A DNA stretch of 47,034 bases, taken from positions 1 to 47,034 of the forward strand of contig CAIUMM010000162.1 of the NCBI GenBank assembly GCA_903900265.1, given 5' to 3'. Of the stretch, positions 1-8,119 are shown piece after piece; position 1 is the first letter of the stretch; each line of letters begins with the position of its first letter. The DNA comes from an uncultured Pseudomonadota bacterium. GTDB lineage: Bacteria > Myxococcota_A > UBA796 > SXON01. Under the pieces are notes generated by a model, which was given only the letters and a program-made list of their open reading frames with translations, searched no databases and was not told the origin of the DNA. The translations under genes were made by a program, and so were the position numbers.

Positions 1-614
1 AGGGGAGAGGCAACCGGGGGAAGCGTCGTGCGGCCGGGGGGAAGGCTAACGCCCGGTCGTTCGGGGGTCAGTCCAGGCCGTAGGCCGGTGATCGCGGTGA
101 TCGTGTGATCGTCGGTGTCGTCCTCGAGGGGGTCGGGCCACGCCTTCTTTTGAGACTGCACTAACTGCCGTACCGTCGCGCGTAGCCGCAGCCGGCGCTC
201 CTCCTCCATGCGCATCGCGTGCGCGCGCTCGGCGGGCGTGGTGCCGCCGTTCAGCGCGGTCTCGGCCCAGCCTGCGGCGCTGCGATGACGACTCTGGCAG
301 CTTGCTGCGTGCCCGGCTTCGACCGCGGACTTCCACGCATCAAAAGATTCTTTGTCGGCATCGGCGATCGACTGCACCAACAGCTGGTAGCTGGCGGCGC
401 TGGTGCGATCGCCCTTGACCGCGATCACCCGCACCATGCCGAGCGCGGTCTGCTCCAAGCCCGGCAGCTCCAGCCGAAACTCGACGACCTCCCCTACCGT
501 CAGCTGGGCTACGATCACGACAGTGAGGACGTTTCCGTTCCACGACTCCGCCGAGCCGAACACCAGTCCGGCAGATGACTGTAGCGCCACCATCGCGTGT
601 ATTGCCCTTTCCAT
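1..614 (-). CDS. PilZ-like domain protein, C-terminus cut by window edge
   Basis: The frame opens with ATG at 614, directly after an in-frame TAG, and stays open to base 1, so at least 204 residues are present and the C-terminus is missing. AGAAGG lies just upstream of the ATG as ribosome binding site. Residues ~10-95 alternate short beta strands with a PilZ-like pattern (VGEVVEFRLELPG, then MVRVIAV, then a strand before SFDAWKSAV). The N-terminal RxxxR c-di-GMP signature is not visible, so nucleotide binding is doubtful. The next ~80 residues are charged and helical. I infer a cytosolic PilZ-fold protein, as is common in Myxococcota; the domain call rests on pattern alone. It lies downstream of, and on the same strand as, the barrel gene at 656-2221, so the two may be co-transcribed. 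Confidence 0.5.
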   Translation of the reverse strand, partial: MERAIHAMVALQSSAGLVFGSAESWNGNVLTVVIVAQLTVGEVVEFRLELPGLEQTALGMVRVIAVKGDRTSAASYQLLVQSIADADKESFDAWKSAVEAGHAASCQSRHRSAAGWAETALNGGTTPAERAHAMRMEEERRLRLRATVRQLVQSQKKAWPDPLEDDTDDHTITAITGLRPGLTPERPGVSLPPGRTTLPPVASP

Positions 615-655
615 CTACCACCTTCTGCAAAAGTGATAACACGGAAAGCGTCAAT

Positions 656-2221
656 TTAGTAGGTTCGCGCCACGCCGATCTGCAGTCCCCAACCGAAGGG
701 GACGCCAAGGCGGGACCCCGCGACCGAAAACACACCCGCTGCGCTGGCTACCCACGTAGGGGCGAAGCGCGCTTCTGCGCCCGCGCTGAGCTTCACGCCG
801 GCCGACACGGGGATGTACAGCTCCGGACCTGCGGCGACAAAGGGCGAAATCCGGCTCGAAAGCGGAGTCCACCGGGCCTGCACGTCGAGGTGGTAGAGTT
901 GGCGATCGACCCAGCCCGGCTGCAGGTTGTAGGGGGAGTCTGAGCGCGCGATCCCCAGATCCCCCGCTACGCCGAACCTACCCATCTCCGCCAAGAAGCT
1001 GAGGTCGAGCGCGGCGTGGTGATGCCCAAGCACCGATACATAGCCAACCGTAGCGCCGATGCGGAAATGTTCGGGGGGATGATCGATGACCTGAGCCACG
1101 GCGGTGTCGGTGTGGAACAAGCGGGAGGTCGCGTCGAAGTAGACCACCTTCAGGCGCGGGTTGTCGGTGGGCGCGCGCTCCGCGTCGGCGCGCCGCTGCA
1201 GCACCGCTTCGGCGAACGTGCTCGGCACGCCATCGCCCATGTCGACCGCCTCGCCGTCTGCGGCCTCCGGTCTCCCTTCCGGTGCAGCGCCCATCGCCAG
1301 ATCCGGCAGCGGATGTTCGACGCGCTCGACGCGAACTTGAAGCAGCTGCAGCTCCTGAACCCCATGCAGCGCGCACCAATCGGCCAACAAATCGGTGACC
1401 TCCACCGGTGCTTGCAGCGTGTCTACTGCGCCGCCCAGCTGGGCGCGCACCCAGAGCGCGTCGCCCTCTTTGGTGAACTTTGGGGTCACCCGACTGGTGC
1501 GCTCGGCCAAGACCGGAACGTCGGCTTGCCAGGTGTGGATGCTATCGCCACGCGTCGCGGTCAACCGGTGATTGCCGGGCAGCACCGCGACCGTGTCGCC
1601 GACGACGGGGACGCCGTCTACGTTGATCACCACGCCTTCCGCGTGCTCCACCTCGATCCAGCCGGTCCCGCCGACCAGCAGCTTGCGCGCCTCATCCAGC
1701 CACACGCGGGTGAACCGCGGGTCATCGATCGGCAGCGCGTGCTGGACACCCCCGATCATCGCGGCGGCCTGACGAAAGCTGTAGGCGGCGCCTGCTTTTC
1801 CTCGGGCGACGCGCGCTACGCCTTCGAGGTAGTAAAGCGCGAAGAGCGCGTCCGACGACACGGTGCCTGGCCAAAGGCGCAGCGCTTCGAGGGCGTCACC
1901 GGTGGCTTGCTCGGCGTCCGCCCAGCGCGCGTGGTTCACGGCGTCTTGCGCGGCAAAAAGCGCGTCCTTGAAGCGCTTGGACTGGTCTGCGTCCGCAGCC
2001 CACCCGCCGGCGTCCAGCACGAGGAACAGGTCGATCGGCGTGATCGGTGGGTCGTCGCCGACCACGCGCTGCGCGAACGCTAGATCCGCGCCGCAGCTTG
2101 CGTCGTCATCGCACAACAACACGGCAGCGTGCGGCTGTGCGGCCGCCGTGGACGACAGCAGCGCGAGCGCGACGGGCAAGGACAGGATGGGCACGATGAA
2201 CACGATGGCTGCCGTGTGCAT
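656..2221 (-). CDS. Exported PEGA-like / outer-membrane beta-barrel protein
   Basis: 521 residues. The N-terminus is a typical signal peptide (hydrophobic 5-22, likely cleaved near the AAAQ at 26-29). Residues ~40-180 form an alpha-helical, possibly TPR-like region. Residues ~190-235 look like a PEGA domain (INVDGVPVVGDTVAVLPGNH), a small beta domain common in myxobacterial surface proteins. From ~385 to the end, alternating polar and hydrophobic strands (IGATVGYVSVLG, LDLSFLAEMG, LDVQARWTPL, FGWGLQIGVARTY) suggest a small outer-membrane barrel, and the last residue is aromatic (Tyr), as in proteins inserted by BamA. I infer a periplasmic sensor or scaffold domain anchored by a barrel. Substrate unknown. 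It is divergent from the gene at 2271 across 49 bp. Confidence 0.7.
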   Translation of the reverse strand: MHTAAIVFIVPILSLPVALALLSSTAAAQPHAAVLLCDDDASCGADLAFAQRVVGDDPPITPIDLFLVLDAGGWAADADQSKRFKDALFAAQDAVNHARWADAEQATGDALEALRLWPGTVSSDALFALYYLEGVARVARGKAGAAYSFRQAAAMIGGVQHALPIDDPRFTRVWLDEARKLLVGGTGWIEVEHAEGVVINVDGVPVVGDTVAVLPGNHRLTATRGDSIHTWQADVPVLAERTSRVTPKFTKEGDALWVRAQLGGAVDTLQAPVEVTDLLADWCALHGVQELQLLQVRVERVEHPLPDLAMGAAPEGRPEAADGEAVDMGDGVPSTFAEAVLQRRADAERAPTDNPRLKVVYFDATSRLFHTDTAVAQVIDHPPEHFRIGATVGYVSVLGHHHAALDLSFLAEMGRFGVAGDLGIARSDSPYNLQPGWVDRQLYHLDVQARWTPLSSRISPFVAAGPELYIPVSAGVKLSAGAEARFAPTWVASAAGVFSVAGSRLGVPFGWGLQIGVARTY

Positions 2222-2270
2222 TATCCCGCGGCACAGGGTTCACGGCGCGCGATCGCGCTAAGGTCTGAGG

Positions 2271-2891
2271 GTGACCCCTTCGCCGCAGATCCGCTGCTGT
2301 CTCCTGCTTGGCCTCGCGGCCTGTGCGGAGGCACCCGCGCCCGTCGGGGCGCCGATGGATGGAAACCCAGCGGGCACGGTGGTGTCCGCGGGCGGCGCGT
2401 ACACCGCGACGGTCGACGAAGGAGGCGCGCTCACCGTCGCCTCCCGCGCGGGCACAAGTCGCCAGGTAGACTCCGGCGTGGACCGCCGCATGGCGTTCTC
2501 CCCCGACGAGCGCCTCGTGGTGTACAGCAAGCTTGGGTTTGCCGGGGAGACGGATCTCTGGGCGCTGGCGTTGGATGGGGGCGTCCCGCTGCAGATCACC
2601 GATTGGCGCGGCTCAGAAGATCGCCCGGTGATCGCCCCCGACGGCGCGCGGGTGGCCTTTGTTTCGGGACACACGGGCGTCGCGTCTTGGTATGTGATCG
2701 GTCTCCCGGAAACCGGAGAGATCGTCCCGATAGAGCGGGCGCGCCAGCTCACCAATCAGAACCTTGGGCCTCGTCGACCTGGCTTCCCTCGGACGGGCTT
2801 CACGCCGCCGCCGAACGGCTCGGACTACCGTTGGTCGGAGTCGGGCATTTCGTGGCGCGCTGAGGGCGTGCTGTACACGGTGACGCCATGA
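2271..2891 (+). CDS. TolB/WD40-like beta-propeller lipoprotein
   Basis: 206 residues, GTG start preceded by AAGG seven bases upstream. A lipobox (LLGLAAC) puts the lipidated Cys at residue 18. The body carries two PD40/TolB-type blades: a FSPDERLVVYS motif near residue 75 and an IAPDGARVAFVSG motif near 125. It is short for a full propeller (about three blades), so it may be a partial propeller or a small lipoprotein that docks to another protein. Its stop overlaps the ATG of the M23-MopE gene by four bases (ATGA), implying translational coupling, and the VWA gene follows. No catalytic residues are apparent. Confidence 0.7.
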   Translation: MTPSPQIRCCLLLGLAACAEAPAPVGAPMDGNPAGTVVSAGGAYTATVDEGGALTVASRAGTSRQVDSGVDRRMAFSPDERLVVYSKLGFAGETDLWALALDGGVPLQITDWRGSEDRPVIAPDGARVAFVSGHTGVASWYVIGLPETGEIVPIERARQLTNQNLGPRRPGFPRTGFTPPPNGSDYRWSESGISWRAEGVLYTVTP

Positions 2892-5020
2892 TCCTGCTGC
2901 TAATGTCGCTGGCGAGAGCGGTGGACTACTCGATGCCGACGACTGAGGCTGAGTACGGCACGTTTGTCGTCTCTGCATACAAAGATGAAGGCAGTAAAGA
3001 CTGGAACTGCGGTAGCAATTACTACTCTGGGCATCACGGTACTGACTTTGCAATCTACGGCGGCTTCTCCACCATGGCGCGCGGAGTGGACATCGCCGCT
3101 GCGGCCGACGGCGTCGTGTACTCGGCCCATGACGGCGAGTCTGACACGTGCACTACAGGCACCTGTGGCACCGCCAACTACGTGATCCTGCGGCACGCCG
3201 ATGGTCGATTGACGATGTATTGGCACATGAAGAAGTGGAGCGTCGCCGTGTCGTCCGGCGATGCGGTGGTGTGCGGTCAGAAGCTGGGAGAGGTAGGTTC
3301 TTCTGGAAACTCTACGGGTCCGCACCTGCACTTTGAGCCGTTGACCAGCGGGAGTTCGCCGATCGAGCCCTTCGATGGGGCGTGCAGCGGCGTGTCATCC
3401 AGCTGGGTGGATCAGGGGCGCTACAATGACCTGCCGGGGATCACCTGCGGCGCCGCCGACGTCGATGGCGACGGCTACACCGAGCGCGACGGCGATTGCA
3501 ATGACCGCAGCGCGAGCATTCATCCGGGCGCCGACGAGTACTGCGACGGTGTCGACAACAACTGCGATGGGGCTACCGATGGATCCGACGCGGTGGACGC
3601 GGGGCTCTATTACGTCGACGCCGATGGAGATGGCTACGGGGATCCCGCGCTGCCGGTCCGACTGTGCGCATGGGAGCTTGGGTATACGCTGGATGACACC
3701 GACTGCAATGACGCATCGGCGCTGGATTATCCGGGCGCGTTTGAGCTCTGCGATGGCGCGGACAATGACTGTGACACGGAGTACGACGAGGGCTACGACG
3801 TTGACGCCGACGGCTATCGCACGTGTGACGGCGACTGCGACGATGACGACAGCGCTCTTCATCCAGCTCAGGTGGAGGTCGTGGACGGCGTCGACAACGA
3901 CTGTGACTGGCGCGTAGATGAAGGCAGCGCGGTCTACGACGACGACGGCGACGGCTGGACCGAGGGGGCCGGAGACTGCGATGACGCCGACGCCTTTGCG
4001 TTCCCCGGCGCGCCTGAGCTGCCAAACGGCGCGGACGAGGACTGTGACGGCGTGGTGGACGAGGGCACGCGGGCCTTCGACGATGACGGCGACGGCTACA
4101 CCGAGCTGGACGGGGATTGCGACGATCGCAACGCGCTCGTGTTCCCCGGCGCGGCGGAGCAGGCCGATCACCTCGACGGCGACTGCGACGGCAACGTTGA
4201 CGAGGGCACCGCTCTCGCGGACGCCGACGGGGACGGGTGGACGGGCGAGGCGGGTGATTGCGACGACCGCAGCTGGTACGCTTTCCCCGGGGCGATCGAG
4301 CAGGTCGACGGCGCCGACAACGACTGCGACGGCCTCATCGACGAAGGCACCGCTGCGCATGACGACGACGGCGATGGATACACCGAGGACCAAGGCGACT
4401 GCGACGATCGCGTCGCGTCTACGCATCCGCTCGCCACCGAATTGCTCAACCGACGCGACGACAACTGCAACTTTGTCGTCGATGAGCAGACCGACGCTTC
4501 GGACGACGACCACGACGGTTGGACGGAATTGGACGGCGACTGCCGCGATCGGGATGTCTGGGCGTGGCCGGGGGCGCCCGAGCGCGTGAACGGCCTCGAC
4601 GATGACTGCGACGGGGTGATCGACAATGGGACGCGCGCCGGAGATGACGACGGCGATGGCTACTCCGAGGACGACGGGGACTGCGAGGATGACGTGGTCG
4701 CGATCTTCCCCGGGGCCTCCGAGCGCGTCGACGGGACCGACGAGAATTGCAACGGCCTCGTCGATGACGAAACCGAGGTTTTTGATGACGACGGCGACGG
4801 TTGGACCGAGCAGGGCGGAGATTGCGACGACGCGGACCCTGCGGTGCGGCCCAACGCGACGGAGCGATTGGACGGCCGTGACACGAACTGCGACGGGGTG
4901 GACGAGCAGCCGACGGGCTGGGCGTGCGGAACCGCTGCGGACCCTACCTGGGTGGGCGTCTGCGCCGCCGTGGCGCTGGCGCGTCGTCGTAGCCGACCGC
5001 AGCGCGGGATAGGGGTTTGA
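2888..5020 (+). CDS. Secreted M23 (LytM) metallopeptidase with ten MopE-type repeats
   Basis: 710 residues. A short signal peptide (1-11, MSLARA) is followed by an M23 peptidase domain at ~15-170. The zinc and catalytic residues are all present: H49 and D53 (HxGxD), H113 (YWH) and HLH at 146-148, so a peptidoglycan endopeptidase active site is predicted. Residues 191 to ~674 are ten ~43-residue repeats of the type DDDGDGYTE-GDCDDR-PGAxE-DxDCDGxxDEG, the MopE-like putative metal-binding motif (Pfam Cu-binding_MopE family). The C-terminus has a Cys, a short hydrophobic stretch and RRR (CGTAADP... VCAAVALARRR), like a MYXO-CTERM sorting tail though shorter than usual. It overlaps the upstream lipoprotein by 4 bp. 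I infer a surface-anchored, calcium- or copper-loaded wall hydrolase. Confidence 0.9.
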   Translation: MILLLMSLARAVDYSMPTTEAEYGTFVVSAYKDEGSKDWNCGSNYYSGHHGTDFAIYGGFSTMARGVDIAAAADGVVYSAHDGESDTCTTGTCGTANYVILRHADGRLTMYWHMKKWSVAVSSGDAVVCGQKLGEVGSSGNSTGPHLHFEPLTSGSSPIEPFDGACSGVSSSWVDQGRYNDLPGITCGAADVDGDGYTERDGDCNDRSASIHPGADEYCDGVDNNCDGATDGSDAVDAGLYYVDADGDGYGDPALPVRLCAWELGYTLDDTDCNDASALDYPGAFELCDGADNDCDTEYDEGYDVDADGYRTCDGDCDDDDSALHPAQVEVVDGVDNDCDWRVDEGSAVYDDDGDGWTEGAGDCDDADAFAFPGAPELPNGADEDCDGVVDEGTRAFDDDGDGYTELDGDCDDRNALVFPGAAEQADHLDGDCDGNVDEGTALADADGDGWTGEAGDCDDRSWYAFPGAIEQVDGADNDCDGLIDEGTAAHDDDGDGYTEDQGDCDDRVASTHPLATELLNRRDDNCNFVVDEQTDASDDDHDGWTELDGDCRDRDVWAWPGAPERVNGLDDDCDGVIDNGTRAGDDDGDGYSEDDGDCEDDVVAIFPGASERVDGTDENCNGLVDDETEVFDDDGDGWTEQGGDCDDADPAVRPNATERLDGRDTNCDGVDEQPTGWACGTAADPTWVGVCAAVALARRRSRPQRGIGV
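3458..4909 (+). repeat. Ten tandem ~43-codon MopE-type repeats inside the M23 gene
   Basis: Ten in-frame units begin with D-x-D-x-D-G-Y/W. Each has one GDC(D/N)D, a PGA or similar turn, and a D-x-D/N-C-D/N element, giving two Cys per unit. Units 1 to 3 are the most divergent; unit 2 has a longer insert. Units 4 to 10 are nearly equal in length. The repeats are highly acidic, consistent with divalent-cation binding. DNA identity between units is moderate, so the array looks old and under selection rather than freshly expanded. Confidence 0.9.
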
Positions 5021-5022
5021 AC

Positions 5023-6567
5023 ATGGTGAGACCCCTGTCCTGGACGCTTTTTGTGTGCGCCGCCTTGGCGGCTCCGCCTGCGGCTGCGCGCCACCCCGCT
5101 CCTGTGGTGGTTGCTGCGCCAATCGTGGAAGAGAAGGCTCCAGAAAATCCGATGGTGACGGCGATCATGGCGCAGAGCCCGCCGCCCGCGGATTGGTATT
5201 TTGTGCTTGATACCTCCGGGGAGATGTTGGCGGTTGCCCAAGCCGCCCGCGCCGATCTGGCCCGATTGATCGAGGTGATCCCCGAGGGAGACCGCGTGGC
5301 GGTCATGGCGATGCACACTCGCCCCAGCGAGGCGCTGCCGCTCTCGGCGATTGACCACTTCAATCGCCAGACCCTGATGGACAAGGTGGCGACGCTGGAC
5401 TTGACCAGCGCGAAGGACGCCGACCTCGGTGGGGGCTTGTCGTGGGCGGTGCACCGCTTGAGCGCCAAAACCGCGGCGGACTTGTCGTTCATGGTGATGG
5501 TGGGGCCCTTTTGCCACAGCCCGTCGGTCAGCTCTGATTTTGACAGCGGCGGGCGTGGGTGTCGTCCGATCCGAGGCATCGAGAAGATCGCAAGCTCCTA
5601 CGCGGAGAGTCGGGGCGCTCGAAAGGTCGAGGCTACGCTGCTCACCCTCGCGCCGCCCGGAGGGGTGAGCGACGCAGTGGGCGTGGAGGCGGTGCGCACG
5701 GTGTTTCCGGACGCCACGGTCGTCGACGGAAAGACCGTCTCTTTTGCCGCGTGGGCCGAAGATTTTCGGAAGCAGCTGCCGCTGCACCGCGTGATGCCGC
5801 TGGTGAACGGAGATGCCGGCGTGGCGGGGCTGCAGCTGATGGTCGCGGGCGCGCCCACAGCGGAAAACCCCGTGGCGCAGGTCATCGTCTCCGCCGGCAC
5901 GCAGCACCTTGGGCTTCATGTCCGCGATCTGGTGATCAATGGTGTCAGCTACCCCGACGCTGACCTTGCGCCTTCGGTGGTCCACGACATCCCGATCTCC
6001 CTGCCTCCTGCTCCCTTCCAGCTTTGGCCGGGCACGGAGACCTTGGAGATCCCGATCACCGCGACCGCGACCGGGGAGCTTCTCCCCGCGGACGGGCTGC
6101 GGGAGGTCGGCATCGATCCTGCTCGACCGGCCCTTACGGCGACGGCCACCGCGAAGGTGGTGCGCGACGTGGGTCCGTCCTACCTCAGGCTCTCGACGCT
6201 GAGCGTGCTTGGCGTCCTGTTTGTGTCATTGGCTTCGGTGTATGCGCAGGTTCGTGGGCGCACCGCTGTGCTCGAAGGCGCGTTCAGTTACCGTCGCGTA
6301 GGAGCGGCGCGGCAGGCGCTGGAGGTCGCGGGACGGAGCGTGGTGGCGATCTGCAAGGGCCCAGATGGGGAGCTCGTCATCGGGCCGGAGGACGACGCCG
6401 TGGTCATCTTCCGCATGGTGAAGAGCAACAAAGCCGGGGATGCCGAGATCGTCGTGTGTCGCGAAGGCGTGCAGGTGAACTCGAAGCCGTTGGGCGTCGG
6501 GGTGCACAAGGCGGTCCCGGGCGCGACCAGCGTGCAGTTTGACGACTTCCGGCTCACCTGGGAATAA
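5023..6567 (+). CDS. Membrane-anchored von Willebrand factor A domain protein
   Basis: 514 residues from ATG 5023, which has AGGGG seven bases upstream. A TTG at 5017 overlaps the preceding stop and would add two residues, but its spacing to the AGGGG is too short. The signal peptide covers 1-22. A VWA fold begins near residue 50 (FVLDTSGEM). The MIDAS motif DxSxS reads D-T-S-G-E, so the last Ser is Glu and metal binding may be altered. Later parts are beta-rich, with a transmembrane segment near 385-405 (LSVLGVLFVSLASV). The C-terminal ~100 residues resemble an FHA-like beta-sandwich (VQVNSKPLGVGVHKAVPGATS). Topology: periplasmic VWA, one membrane span, cytosolic tail. It follows the M23-MopE gene by 2 bp and may form a surface complex with it. 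Confidence 0.75.
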   Translation: MVRPLSWTLFVCAALAAPPAAARHPAPVVVAAPIVEEKAPENPMVTAIMAQSPPPADWYFVLDTSGEMLAVAQAARADLARLIEVIPEGDRVAVMAMHTRPSEALPLSAIDHFNRQTLMDKVATLDLTSAKDADLGGGLSWAVHRLSAKTAADLSFMVMVGPFCHSPSVSSDFDSGGRGCRPIRGIEKIASSYAESRGARKVEATLLTLAPPGGVSDAVGVEAVRTVFPDATVVDGKTVSFAAWAEDFRKQLPLHRVMPLVNGDAGVAGLQLMVAGAPTAENPVAQVIVSAGTQHLGLHVRDLVINGVSYPDADLAPSVVHDIPISLPPAPFQLWPGTETLEIPITATATGELLPADGLREVGIDPARPALTATATAKVVRDVGPSYLRLSTLSVLGVLFVSLASVYAQVRGRTAVLEGAFSYRRVGAARQALEVAGRSVVAICKGPDGELVIGPEDDAVVIFRMVKSNKAGDAEIVVCREGVQVNSKPLGVGVHKAVPGATSVQFDDFRLTWE

Positions 6568-6573
6568 CGCAGC

Positions 6574-7275
6574 TCACAGCTTGAAGTCTGCCCCCAGATA
6601 GCGCGCCCGAGCGTGCGGATCGGCGGCGACCTCGGACGGCGTGCCGTGTACGTGCACGGTCCCGGCATCGATCAGCAGCGCGGTGTCACACACGGCGAGG
6701 GTCTCCCGGACCGCGTGGTCGGTGATCAAAACCCCGACGCCGTCCCTCGCGATAGATTGGACCAACGCCTGGAGTTCAGCGACCGCGATCGGGTCGACCC
6801 CGGCGAACGGCTCATCGAGCAGCAGCACCTTGGGCGCGATCGCGAGGATGCGTGCGATCGCCAACCGCCGGCGCTCGCCGCCTGACAGCGCGGTCACCCT
6901 GCGCGCTGCCAGCGCTGCGATGCCCATCTGCGCTAACAGCGCCGCGGGGTCGCGACCTGAGCCGGAGGTGTCGGCCGCGATCGCGACGTTGTCGAGCACG
7001 CTCAGATCGGTGAGCAGCGTGTCTTCTTGCGGCAGGTAGCCCAAGCCCGCGCGGGCGCGATCGGCGAGCGACAGGCCGTTGAGGCGCTGCGTGCCCAGCC
7101 AGACCTCGCCGGCATCGGGGCGCTCTACGCCGGTCAGTAGACGAAATGTGGTGGTTTTACCGGCACCGTTTGGGCCGAGCAGCCCGACGATCTGACCGGG
7201 TGCTACGGTGAGCGAGACGTCTTCCACTACCACCCGTCCGGAGTAGATCTTGCGGAGGTGGGCGGCGCGCAACAT
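6574..7275 (-). CDS. lptB: LPS export ABC transporter ATP-binding protein
   Basis: 233 residues from ATG 7275; a TTG at 7323 would add 16 residues unlike the family, and neither start has a good Shine-Dalgarno. It has Walker A (GPNGAGKTT at 34-42), the signature LSGGERRR, Walker B LLLDEPFAGVDPIAV and the H-loop ITDHAVRETL. The YLPQEDTLLTDLSV segment and the DPIAV/ITDH-VRET wording are characteristic of LptB rather than of generic branched-chain ABC ATPases. LptB drives LptFG to lift lipopolysaccharide from the inner membrane, which supports an outer membrane in this organism. lptA, lptC and lptFG are not beside it. It converges with the VWA gene 6 bp away and diverges from the amidase gene. 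Confidence 0.9.
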   Translation of the reverse strand: MLRAAHLRKIYSGRVVVEDVSLTVAPGQIVGLLGPNGAGKTTTFRLLTGVERPDAGEVWLGTQRLNGLSLADRARAGLGYLPQEDTLLTDLSVLDNVAIAADTSGSGRDPAALLAQMGIAALAARRVTALSGGERRRLAIARILAIAPKVLLLDEPFAGVDPIAVAELQALVQSIARDGVGVLITDHAVRETLAVCDTALLIDAGTVHVHGTPSEVAADPHARARYLGADFKL

Positions 7276-7345
7276 ACCGTCTGCTATCCGGTTGTCGGGG
7301 CGCGATCGGCGCGCCGGCGGCAAGCGACAGGATTAGACGGGGCGC

Positions 7346-8119
7346 ATGAAGATTGCTCTGATACAGATAGATCTGGTTTGGGAGCGCCCGGCCGAGAATC
7401 ACCGTCTTGCGGAGCGGTGGATCCGCGAGGCCGCCGCGCTCGGTGCCCGCGTCGCCGTCCTGCCCGAGATGTTCACCTGCGGGTTCTCCATGCGCGCGGG
7501 CGCGCTCGCCGAGCCCGAAGGCGGGCCTACCGAGACGTGGATGCAGGAGACCGCCGCAGGGCTGGGTCTGTGGATCATCGGCGGGGTGCCTCAACAATCT
7601 CCGGAGGGGCCGCGAAACCGGGCGCTGCTCGTCGGGCCGGATGGATCGGTGCAGCGCTACACCAAGCTGCATCCCTTCTCGTTTGCCGAGGAGGAACGTC
7701 ACTACACGGCCGGCGATGCGCCGGTCTCGTGGACGGTGGAAGGGCTGCGCATCACGCCGTTCATTTGCTATGACCTGCGTTTTCCTGAGGTGTTTCGCGA
7801 GACGGTCGACGGCACCGATCTGTACGTGGTGATCGCCAACTGGCCGGAGCGTCGCCGGGCGCACTGGCAAGCCTTGCTCCGCGCGCGCGCGATTGAAAAC
7901 CTCGTCTTTGTCGCCGGGGTAAATCGCATCGGAGACGGCGATGGGCTGCATTATTCTGGAGACTCGGCGCTGATCTCCCCGTGGGGTGAGTCCGTGGTGG
8001 GGGCTTCGGAGCAGGCGGCGGTGCTCGTGGCGGACGTCGATCCGGCGGTGGTGCGCGAGGCGCGCGAGCGCTTTCCCGCGCTGAAGGATCGCCGCGCGCT
8101 GCGGAGCGTGAACCCATGA
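7346..8119 (+). CDS. Carbon-nitrogen hydrolase (omega-amidase/Nit2-YafV type)
   Basis: 257 residues, the usual length for the nitrilase superfamily. The catalytic triad is complete: E41 (LPEMF), K107 (TKLHPF) and C141 (ICYDLRFPE). The KLHPFS and CYDLRFPE contexts match omega-amidase/YafV-like enzymes that hydrolyse 2-oxoglutaramate and 2-oxosuccinamate in transamination salvage; substrate is inferred from motif style only. The protein is cytosolic without a signal peptide. GACGGGG precedes the ATG. Its stop overlaps the ATG of the RNA methyltransferase by four bases, so the two are probably translated together, although the functional link is not obvious. Confidence 0.88.
   Translation: MKIALIQIDLVWERPAENHRLAERWIREAAALGARVAVLPEMFTCGFSMRAGALAEPEGGPTETWMQETAAGLGLWIIGGVPQQSPEGPRNRALLVGPDGSVQRYTKLHPFSFAEEERHYTAGDAPVSWTVEGLRITPFICYDLRFPEVFRETVDGTDLYVVIANWPERRRAHWQALLRARAIENLVFVAGVNRIGDGDGLHYSGDSALISPWGESVVGASEQAAVLVADVDPAVVREARERFPALKDRRALRSVNP

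Noticed and set aside
3395..5122. A 575-codon open frame antisense to the MopE repeats, rich in Val and Ile
   Set aside because: It is the reverse complement of Asp/Gly-rich codons (GAC/GAT read as GTC/ATC), which rarely yields stops. It has no family features and crosses two genuine genes.
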